Source: Marinobacter sp. THAF197a
GTDB taxonomy: Bacteria; Pseudomonadota; Gammaproteobacteria; Pseudomonadales; Oleiphilaceae
Assembly: GCF_009363275.1 (NCBI RefSeq)
Contig: NZ_CP045324.1
Span: 1 to 64,000, forward strand
Direction of reading: 5' to 3'
Length of the DNA: 64,000 nt
In this document: positions 8,623 to 15,805 of the stretch, in pieces
Layout: each line of letters begins with the position of its first letter
Numbering within the stretch: the stretch's first letter is position 1
Notes under the pieces: model-generated
Seen by the model: the letters and a program-made list of their open reading frames with translations, nothing else
Database searches by the model: none
What the model was told of the DNA's origin: nothing
Program-made: the position numbers and the translations under genes

Positions 8623-10347
8623 TCAGAAGCTACCGGACGAGCTGATGGATGAGCCCGCCGCGCCGGTTTGCACCTGGTTATTGGCGCCGCTTTGCCACAC
8701 CAGCTGGGCATCCGGGTCTGACTCGCTGCGTTTGATGCACTTCCACTCTAACGGCGTGTTCGCAGGCATGTCGAAGCTCCCGGACCAGGTTGGATAATTG
8801 TCTGGATCCAGTTTCAGCGCATTCGCAGGTGACCAGTTGCCCAGGGTGGCATGATTGCCGGTAACGTAGACACTTTGTCCCCAGTCCGTGGTGCCGTTGC
8901 TGCACTGGAAGGTGACGCTGGCCTGCTCCCCGTCTGAACCGTTGCCGTTGTCTCCTTCATCGCCACCACAGTCAGCGCCAACATGCAGGGCCGCCGCTTC
9001 CATGGGCGCCACTGACAGACTCACCTGCCCACCCTGCACGGTTGCGCAGCTACCGCCACCGGCTACGTTACGATAGTGACCGTCGGGCAGGCCGGTCGTG
9101 AAGGTTCGAGCCAGGGTACTCCCTTCCCGGTTGATGGCCACAAAGCCCTTGTTGCCACGGCTGAAGGCGATCTGGTTATTACCGTTATCCCACCAATGGC
9201 TGACGCCGGAACCATCCGTCACGTTGCGGAAAGCCACCATGTTGGCAATCGAGTCCCAACGGTGTTCACAAATCCAGGCGCCGCCACATTGTGGGCTACC
9301 ATTCTGGTAAACCGCCTGGGCGGGTGGTCCCTGGTCGCCATCCGAGAAGCTGTAACTCGACATCACCTTCGGATACCCGTAGGGCCAGGCCAGCATGAAC
9401 ACATTGGCGAGGTTATACAGGCCGCCATCCTTGTAGGTAACGATATTGCTGCCACCGGCACCATGGCCCCGCTGATTGTCGTGGTTGTCAGTAAACACCA
9501 CCGCATCACCACCGGCCAGAAAACCCCAGCTTTCGCCAAACCCGTTGAGATTCGCCAGGCGCTGATTCTTGAACACGTCGCCAATAGCCGCGCTGTAGCG
9601 GAATTCGGTAACATCGGAAAGCCCGGTGTACTCGCCGGCACTCACCGCCTCCCCGCCCAGGTCTATCACTTCCTGGAAGACATACAGTGGATTGTTCACC
9701 CGGTTCAGGATGCCACTGATATCAGACGGCGACATATGCTTGGCAGCGTCGATTCGGATACCTTTCACACCAAGTGCGGTCAGTTGGTTCAGATACCCGG
9801 CTAGGGTGTCCTGAACGTAATTGTCTGCGGTGTTGAGATCGGGCAGCCCTACCAGCTGGCAGTTCCGAACCCGCCAGGCATCGGTGCCGTAATCTTCTGG
9901 ATTGATGCCGCAGGGTGTATGAAAATCATTGCTGCTGTAGATGGGATAACTGAGGGAGGTTGAGCTGTACGCTGAACCCGCAGTGCCGGTACCACTGCCA
10001 TTGGCCATATGGTTGATGACCGCATCGGCGTAAACATCCACGCCGGCCGCGTTACAGCGCTGGACCATATCAGCAAACGCGCTGGCGTCGCCACTGCGGC
10101 TGTTAAGCTGGTAACTCACCGGCTGATACCGGGTCCACCAGGCACTGCCCTGAATATGCTCCTGGGGCGGTGATACCTGAACTGCGCTGAAGCCCTTGGG
10201 GCCCAGGAAGTTTTCGCATTCCTGGGCGACGTCGCTCCATTTCCATTCAAACAGATGCACAAAGGCACCGGCCTGGGCCTGTTGCGTTGGCAATGTCAGT
10301 GCCAGTCCGAGCGCGGCACCGGTTGCCAATCGGGAGAGTGAGATCAT
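8623..10347 (-). CDS. Secreted animal-type alpha-amylase (GH13) with C-terminal CBM20
   Basis: Endo-acting starch hydrolase of 574 residues, exported by a signal peptide that ends near QQAQA-GAF (cleavage about residue 26). The catalytic triad fits GH13: nucleophile Asp in GIRIDAAKH (about 200), acid/base Glu in FQEVIDLGG (about 226) and Asp in FTDNHDNQRG (about 290). The motifs are of the animal/Pseudoalteromonas type that binds chloride: Arg of GIRID and Asn of DNHD are kept, and the third ligand position is Lys (GYPKVMSS), as in the cold-adapted marine enzyme. Residues from about 475 form a CBM20 starch-binding domain (TFQCSNGTTDWGQSVYVTGN onward) after a Gly/Asp/Asn linker. The start at 10347 has AGGAG seven bases upstream; the longer frame to 10416 has no ribosome site and would bury the signal peptide. 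Confidence 0.92.
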   Translation of the reverse strand: MISLSRLATGAALGLALTLPTQQAQAGAFVHLFEWKWSDVAQECENFLGPKGFSAVQVSPPQEHIQGSAWWTRYQPVSYQLNSRSGDASAFADMVQRCNAAGVDVYADAVINHMANGSGTGTAGSAYSSTSLSYPIYSSNDFHTPCGINPEDYGTDAWRVRNCQLVGLPDLNTADNYVQDTLAGYLNQLTALGVKGIRIDAAKHMSPSDISGILNRVNNPLYVFQEVIDLGGEAVSAGEYTGLSDVTEFRYSAAIGDVFKNQRLANLNGFGESWGFLAGGDAVVFTDNHDNQRGHGAGGSNIVTYKDGGLYNLANVFMLAWPYGYPKVMSSYSFSDGDQGPPAQAVYQNGSPQCGGAWICEHRWDSIANMVAFRNVTDGSGVSHWWDNGNNQIAFSRGNKGFVAINREGSTLARTFTTGLPDGHYRNVAGGGSCATVQGGQVSLSVAPMEAAALHVGADCGGDEGDNGNGSDGEQASVTFQCSNGTTDWGQSVYVTGNHATLGNWSPANALKLDPDNYPTWSGSFDMPANTPLEWKCIKRSESDPDAQLVWQSGANNQVQTGAAGSSISSSGSF

Positions 10348-10549
10348 TGCATGCTCCTGTGTTGTCATTGTTGTGGTGCATTTGGGATCAGCCTCGGTTG
10401 TCGGTTTTTTGTTCAAACGGGCTGACGTTCACAACATGCAATGATCAATGATTAGCCAACACATCCTTGGAGCAGATAAAAGGGGCGTAGGCACAGGAAG
10501 GGTATGTTTTTTGGTCACATCCACGCTCCTACTCCAAAGCATGAAGACC

Positions 10550-10577
10550 AAAAAAAAGCCGGGCACAAGCCCGGCTC
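10550..10577 (-). terminator. Rho-independent terminator after gabT
   Basis: AGCCGGGC (10557-10564) pairs with GCCCGGCT (10569-10576) around ACAA, with eight A on the plus strand giving the T run for the minus-strand transcript. Confidence 0.9.
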
Positions 10578-10603
10578 TCTGGAACTGAAAGAAAGCGCCA
10601 ATA

Positions 10604-11881
10604 TCAGGCACCCACCTCCTTCAGGCATTCCTCCACAATGTTCAGGCCCTCTTCCAGCACCTCATCTTCGATGGTGACAGGCATCAGGAACCGCAGAGTG
10701 TTGCCGTACATACCGCAGCTGAGCAGTATCAGGCCCTTCTCCTTGGCTTTCTTGGTTATCGCCGCTACCAGCTCCGGCATGGGCTTGCGGGATTCCTTGC
10801 TTTCCACCAGCTCAAACGCGGCCATCGGCCCCATGTTGCGGGCATTATCCACGTGAGTGAACTGCTCCTGCCACTGGTCGAACCGGGCCCTCAGTTTGTC
10901 ACCCAGGCGCTGGCTTTTGCCGAGGATATCTTCCTCTTTGATCACATCAAACACCGCCAGAGCTGCGGCACAGGCAGTAGGGCTGCCGGTGTAGGTGCCA
11001 CCGAGGGAATTCGGGCCCGAGGAGTCCATTACCTTGTCGGTACCGACAATGGCAGAGATCGGCATACCATCGGCCATGGATTTGGCCATGGTCATGATGT
11101 CCGGCTCAACGCCGCTGTGTTCGATGGCGAACAGTTTGCCGGTACGGCCAAAGCCGCTTTGCACTTCGTCGACAATCAGAAGAATGTCATTGTCATCGCA
11201 GATTTTGCGCAGGGCTTTCAGGAAACTGGCTGGGGCGGGATAAAAACCACCCTCACCCAGAACCGGCTCCAGTACGATGGCGGCGGTTTCGTGGGCCGGG
11301 GAATCGGCTTTCATGGTCATTGCCAGGCCACGCAGGGCGTCTTCCTCAGTGATGCCGTGGTAAGGCACCGGGTAAGGCGCGCGGTACACCAGGCCGGGCA
11401 TGGGGCCGAAGGAGGTCTGGTAAGGAGCGGCCTTGCCGTTCATGGCCATGGTGAAGAAGGTACGGCCGTGGTAGCCACCGTCAAAGCAGATCACGTTGTT
11501 CTTGCCGGTGGCTGCACGGGCAATCTTGACCGCGTTTTCCAGCGCCTCGGCCCCGGAGTTGGCCAGCATCACTTTGCCGTGGCCTTTGACCGGCACCACT
11601 TCGCTCAACTTCTGCGCCAGTTTTACGTAACCCTCATAGGGCATTACCGTCTGGCAGGTGTGCATCAGCTTGTCGAGCTGGGCTTTAATCGCCTCGACCA
11701 CTTTCGGGTGCCGATGGCCGATGTTCAGAACGCCGATACCGCCGGCAAAGTCGATCATGCGCTTGCCGTCGGCGTCCCAGACTTCTGCATTCAGGGCGTG
11801 ATCTGCAAATTGATCATTGGGGCTTGCCGCGCCCGCAGCGACGTATCGCTCTTTGAGTGCCTGCAATTCTTTATTGCTCAC
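10604..11881 (-). CDS. gabT: 4-aminobutyrate aminotransferase (PLP-dependent, class III)
   Basis: Transfers the amino group of GABA (and likely 5-aminovalerate) to 2-oxoglutarate, forming succinate semialdehyde and glutamate. The 425 residues contain the PLP phosphate-binding segment NSGAEALENAVKIAR, the cofactor-contacting DEVQSGFGRTGKLFA, and the Schiff-base lysine in TMAKSMADGMPI (about 268). Start is GTG, with GGGAGAA upstream. No succinate-semialdehyde dehydrogenase gene lies beside it, so the second step must be encoded elsewhere. Substrate choice among close omega-amino acids cannot be settled from sequence. Confidence 0.92.
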   Translation of the reverse strand: MSNKELQALKERYVAAGAASPNDQFADHALNAEVWDADGKRMIDFAGGIGVLNIGHRHPKVVEAIKAQLDKLMHTCQTVMPYEGYVKLAQKLSEVVPVKGHGKVMLANSGAEALENAVKIARAATGKNNVICFDGGYHGRTFFTMAMNGKAAPYQTSFGPMPGLVYRAPYPVPYHGITEEDALRGLAMTMKADSPAHETAAIVLEPVLGEGGFYPAPASFLKALRKICDDNDILLIVDEVQSGFGRTGKLFAIEHSGVEPDIMTMAKSMADGMPISAIVGTDKVMDSSGPNSLGGTYTGSPTACAAALAVFDVIKEEDILGKSQRLGDKLRARFDQWQEQFTHVDNARNMGPMAAFELVESKESRKPMPELVAAITKKAKEKGLILLSCGMYGNTLRFLMPVTIEDEVLEEGLNIVEECLKEVGA

Positions 11882-11941
11882 TTTGCTGTTCTCCCTGGTT
11901 CAGGATTGAGAAATTCTCTTAACAGTGTAGGGAGTACGCAC

Positions 11942-13657
11942 TCAACACACAAACCGACCATTGTCCGTGTCTGCGGCTTCGTCCCGGAACTGCAGGCTGG
12001 CCAGGCGCCGGTAAAGTTCATTATCGCGCATCAGTTCATCGTGGCTACCGACCGCCAGCAGCCGACCCTGTTCCAGTACCGCGATGCGGTCAGCGTCTCT
12101 GACGGTTGCCAGCCGGTGGGCGATCACCAGGGTGGTACGCCCAGCGGTGAGCGCCGGCATGGCTTGCTGGATCAGGTGCTCGCTTTGGGCATCCAGGGCA
12201 CTGGTGGCCTCATCCAGCAAGAGAATCGGGGCATCCGCCAGCAGCGCCCGGGCGATGGCCAGGCGCTGCTTCTGCCCACCGGATAACCCCAGCCCGGCAT
12301 CCCCCAGCGGTGTGTCGTAGCCCTGCGGGAGCGCCTGGATAAACTCGTCGGCATGGGCAATCCGCGCCGCCTGCTCAACTTCGGATTGGGCTGCGCCAGG
12401 GCGGGCATAACGAATGTTGTCCGCCACCGTGCCATGGAACAACGCCGGGTTCTGGGGCACCAGGGCGAAGCAGCGCCTTAGCGCGTCCAGAGACAGATCG
12501 GAGGTGTCTACCCCGTCGATCAGGATCCGCCCGGCGTCTGGTTGATAGAAATGCAGCAACAGGTCGAACAGCGTGGACTTGCCGGCCCCGGAAGGACCAA
12601 CCAGGGCCAGGGTCTCCCCGGGGCGGATATGCAGCGACAGATCGGCGATCGCCGGCTGGGCCTGTCGGCCGGGATAACTAAAGCCCAGATGCTCGATGGT
12701 GATCTCGCCGGTGACTGGCCCGGCAAAAGAGTGCTTTTCGCCTTCTCGGACAAACGCCGGTTCGGTCTGCAGCAGCTCAAACAGCCGGGCCGCAGACCCG
12801 GCAGCCCGTTGCAGTTCACCAATCACCTCACTGATCGCACCTGCCGCAACGCCAACCAGCAGGCTGTAGAACACGAATGCCGCCAGTTCACCGGGGCTTA
12901 TCCGGCCATGAATCACATCCAGCCCGCCAATCCAGATCACAATGCCGACCGCCCCCATCACCAGGGAAATCGCCAGAGTGGTCAGCCACGCCCGCTGCCG
13001 GATGCGCTCGCGGGCAATGTCGAACGCCTTCTCAGACACCTCCGAGAAAAACCGCCGGTCGTGGGGCTGATGATTGAAGGCCTGCACGGTTTTGATCTGG
13101 GAAAGGTTCTCCCCCACGTAACTGCCTACATCCGCCACCCGATCCTGGCTCAGCCGTGACAGCTGCCGAACCCGGCGGCCGAAGAACAGGATCGGTGCAA
13201 TCACCAGGGGGAACCCCAGCAGGATGATGGCCGCCAGCTTGGCGTTGGTGACAAACAGCAGAATCAACCCGCCGATGAGCATCAAGGTGTTGCGCAGGGC
13301 AATAGACACGGTCGACCCGATCACCGATTGCAGCACCGTGGTGTCGGCGGTAAACCGGGACTGGATTTCCAACGCCCGGTTCTGCTCGAAAAAGCCGGGG
13401 TGCAGATCAATCAGGTGGTTGAACACTTTCTTGCGAATATCCGCCACCACCCGTTCGCCAATCCAGGACACCAGGTAGAACCGGGCAAACGAACCAAAGG
13501 CCAGGCCGAGCACCAGAACAAAAAACAGACCAATGGCCTTGGCCAGGTTTTCCGGTGATTGCGTGGCGAGGCCCTGATCGACCAGAATGCGCAGGCCCTG
13601 GCCCAGACCCAGGGTTATGCCGGCAGTGATGACCAGTGCCAGCAGTGCCCCGGCCAC
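11942..13657 (-). CDS. ABC exporter (fused permease-ATPase, MsbA-related)
   Basis: Half-size exporter with N-terminal membrane domain (about six helices) and C-terminal ATPase. Visible are Walker A GPSGAGKSTLFDLL, signature LSGGQKQRLAIARALL, Walker B ILLLDEATSALD and the switch AHRL. It resembles the MsbA-related subfamily; the substrate is unknown. The first standard start codon is GTG 13657, but the frame stays open upstream to 13762, and residues encoded there (VIEFISPYRR) are the normal beginning of this family's membrane domain. A GGAGG at 13730-13734 is followed six bases later by ATT at 13723, so translation may start there with a rare codon and add 22 residues. No ATG, GTG or TTG exists in that stretch. 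Confidence 0.85.
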   Translation of the reverse strand: MAGALLALVITAGITLGLGQGLRILVDQGLATQSPENLAKAIGLFFVLVLGLAFGSFARFYLVSWIGERVVADIRKKVFNHLIDLHPGFFEQNRALEIQSRFTADTTVLQSVIGSTVSIALRNTLMLIGGLILLFVTNAKLAAIILLGFPLVIAPILFFGRRVRQLSRLSQDRVADVGSYVGENLSQIKTVQAFNHQPHDRRFFSEVSEKAFDIARERIRQRAWLTTLAISLVMGAVGIVIWIGGLDVIHGRISPGELAAFVFYSLLVGVAAGAISEVIGELQRAAGSAARLFELLQTEPAFVREGEKHSFAGPVTGEITIEHLGFSYPGRQAQPAIADLSLHIRPGETLALVGPSGAGKSTLFDLLLHFYQPDAGRILIDGVDTSDLSLDALRRCFALVPQNPALFHGTVADNIRYARPGAAQSEVEQAARIAHADEFIQALPQGYDTPLGDAGLGLSGGQKQRLAIARALLADAPILLLDEATSALDAQSEHLIQQAMPALTAGRTTLVIAHRLATVRDADRIAVLEQGRLLAVGSHDELMRDNELYRRLASLQFRDEAADTDNGRFVC

Positions 13658-13821
13658 CGCGCGGCGGTAGGGGCTTATAAACTCTATGACGAGTTTCAGG
13701 GCCTTACGGTGACGAGTGTTAATAATGTGCCTCCAAGGTGTTAGCTGCTGTAGACTCCAGCTTCAATACGGTTTGTTCTCCTGACAAGACCTATCATACA
13801 GCTACGTAAGAGCGCGCGGGT

Positions 13822-13844
13822 GGGTGGGCCTGCCAGGCCCACCC
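13822..13844. repeat. GC-rich perfect hairpin upstream of the Atm1-type exporter gene
   Basis: GGGTGGGCCT (13822-13831) pairs exactly with AGGCCCACCC (13835-13844) around a three-base loop; outer G and C triplets may extend it. It lies between two divergent ABC exporters, 40 bases before the start at 13885, with no T run. It could modulate transcription or translation of the downstream gene. Confidence 0.6.
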
Positions 13845-13884
13845 GCCCGTGCGTTCGACTTCTCCGAAACCGAAGGAAGACAGA

Positions 13885-15678
13885 GTGCGCGCCTACGCCG
13901 ACAACGACTACCCTGCCGATCATAAGCCTGACTGGTCGATTATTTCCGGGCTATGGCCCTACCTTCTGGAATTCAGGGGTCGGGTCGCGCTGGCTATGGC
14001 GATGCTGGTATTGGCAAAGCTGGCTACGGTGGCCACGCCGGTCGCCCTGAAATACATCGTCGATTACCTGGACCAGAATCGCGGCGCCGACATGCTGCTG
14101 TGGATTCCGGTTGTGCTGGTAGTGGCCTACGGTTCGCTCAGATTTGGCGCCACCCTGTTCAGCGAATTGAGGGATGCTGTCTTCGCCCGGGTGGCGGAAC
14201 GGGCCATGCGGAGGGTGTCTTTGCGAGTGTTTGAACACCTGCACCAGCGCGAGCTGGGTTTTCACCTGGACCGAAAAACCGGTGGCCTGGCCCGGGATAT
14301 TGAACGGGGCACCAACGGCATCAGCTTCCTGCTGCGCTTCACCTTATTCAATATTGTGCCCACCATCCTGGAAATCCTGCTAGTAGCCGCCATCCTGCTG
14401 GTGGTGTTTAACGTGGGCTACGTCCTCGCCATATTGGTGGCCGTGGTGGTGTATGTGGTGTTCTCGATCAAAATCACCGAGTGGCGAACCAAGTTCGTGC
14501 GGGAAGCCAATGCAAGGGACAACCAGTCCAACTCCCGAGCCATCGACAGCCTGCTGAACTACGAAACGGTCAAATACTTTAATAACGAACGCTACGAAGC
14601 CGAACTGTACGACCAGGACCTGGACGACTGGGAAAAGGCCCGGCTGAAGAACCGCTTGTCCCTGGCTACCCTGAACGCCGGCCAGGCCTTGATCATTGGT
14701 GTGGCACTGATCGTGATCATGGCCATGGCGGTAGGCGAAGTGGCCAGTGGTGAGATCACCCTGGGCGACTTCACCATGATCAACGCCTACCTGATCCAGC
14801 TGTTCATCCCCCTGAACGCATTGGGCTTCGTTTACCGGGAAATCCGCCAGGCCCTGGTGAACGTGGAGCGGTTGTTCAAACTGTTGGGTGATGAGCCGGA
14901 GATCCTGGATGCAGCGGATGCCAAACCCCTGGCTGTGGATAACGGCGAGGTACGGTTCGAGCACATTCACTTCGCCTACCGGCCAGACCGCCCCATCCTG
15001 CAGGATGTGAACTTCACCATTCCCGCCGGCCACACAGTGGCGGTAGTGGGTGCCAGCGGTGCCGGCAAGTCTACCCTTGCCCGCTTGCTGTTCCGGTTCT
15101 ATGAGGTGGATCAGGGCGCTATCCGTATCGATGGCCAGGATATCCGGACGGTCACTCAGGATTCCCTGCGTTCGGCCATTGGTGTGGTGCCGCAAGACAC
15201 TGTGCTTTTCAACGATACCCTGTACCGGAACCTCGCCTATGGCCGCCCCGAAGCGACCGAGGAAGAAGTCTACCGGGCCGCGCGCATGGCCCATCTGGAA
15301 GACTTTATCCACAGCTTGCCGGAAGGTTACGAAACTAAAGTCGGCGAACGGGGCCTGAAATTGTCCGGAGGTGAAAAACAGCGAGTGGCGATTGCCCGGG
15401 TGATTCTGAAAAACCCGCCGTTACTGATTCTGGATGAGGCCACGTCGTCGCTGGATTCCCTGTCAGAACAGGCGATTCTGGGTGCCTTGAAAGAAGTCAG
15501 TCAGCAACGCACCACCTTGGTGATTGCCCACCGGCTGTCTACCATTCGCGATGCCAATACCATTCTGGTGATGGATGGTGGCCAAATAGTGGAAAGCGGC
15601 AGCCACAACGACTTGCTAACCCGCGGTGGTCATTACGCTCATCTATGGGAACAACAGCACCGGAGTGAGGATAACTGA
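13885..15678 (+). CDS. ABC exporter of the Atm1/heavy-metal transporter type
   Basis: 597-residue half-transporter with about six membrane helices (residues about 25-320) and an ATPase domain: Walker A GASGAGKSTLARLL, signature LSGGEKQRVAIARVIL, Walker B LLILDEATSSLD. The pattern (NYETVKYFNNERYE, REIRQALVNVERLF) is that of Atm1/HMT1 exporters, which move glutathione-related or metal-thiol compounds in bacteria. The frame opens at 13849, but GTG 13885 has GGAAG at a good distance and gives the typical short start MRAYAD. It is divergent from the other ABC exporter, so the two are not one heterodimer operon. Two DnaA boxes (14934, 15305) lie inside. Confidence 0.88.
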   Translation: MRAYADNDYPADHKPDWSIISGLWPYLLEFRGRVALAMAMLVLAKLATVATPVALKYIVDYLDQNRGADMLLWIPVVLVVAYGSLRFGATLFSELRDAVFARVAERAMRRVSLRVFEHLHQRELGFHLDRKTGGLARDIERGTNGISFLLRFTLFNIVPTILEILLVAAILLVVFNVGYVLAILVAVVVYVVFSIKITEWRTKFVREANARDNQSNSRAIDSLLNYETVKYFNNERYEAELYDQDLDDWEKARLKNRLSLATLNAGQALIIGVALIVIMAMAVGEVASGEITLGDFTMINAYLIQLFIPLNALGFVYREIRQALVNVERLFKLLGDEPEILDAADAKPLAVDNGEVRFEHIHFAYRPDRPILQDVNFTIPAGHTVAVVGASGAGKSTLARLLFRFYEVDQGAIRIDGQDIRTVTQDSLRSAIGVVPQDTVLFNDTLYRNLAYGRPEATEEEVYRAARMAHLEDFIHSLPEGYETKVGERGLKLSGGEKQRVAIARVILKNPPLLILDEATSSLDSLSEQAILGALKEVSQQRTTLVIAHRLSTIRDANTILVMDGGQIVESGSHNDLLTRGGHYAHLWEQQHRSEDN

Positions 15679-15693
15679 GAAGCTAGGGGTTCG

Positions 15694-15790
15694 GCGGGGG
15701 AGGCCTTTCCAAAACCTTGCGGAGCCAGGGATGGCGGAGCAGAGCGTACAGGGATGTATTCACAGCGTGTTTTGGAAAGGCCTCCCCCGC
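15694..15790. repeat. Long inverted repeat with conserved loop, family A copy 1
   Basis: The 22-base arms at 15694-15715 and 15769-15790 are perfectly complementary (the match extends to about 27 with one mismatch). The left arm is G-rich and ends in CCAAAAC. The 53-base loop contains GCGGAGC, CAGGGATG, GCGGAGC and a second CAGGGATG, ending AGCGT. It lies between the convergent ends of the Atm1-type gene and recD. A homologous element with different arms is at 57484-57592. Confidence 0.85.
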
Positions 15791-15805
15791 TGAACTCCGG
15801 GACCC

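Noticed and set aside
15694..15790. Reading the long hairpins as integron attC sites
   Set aside because: No attC core sites (GTTRRRY/RYYYAAC at the ends), no integrase and no cassette array; arms are perfectly paired, unlike attC.
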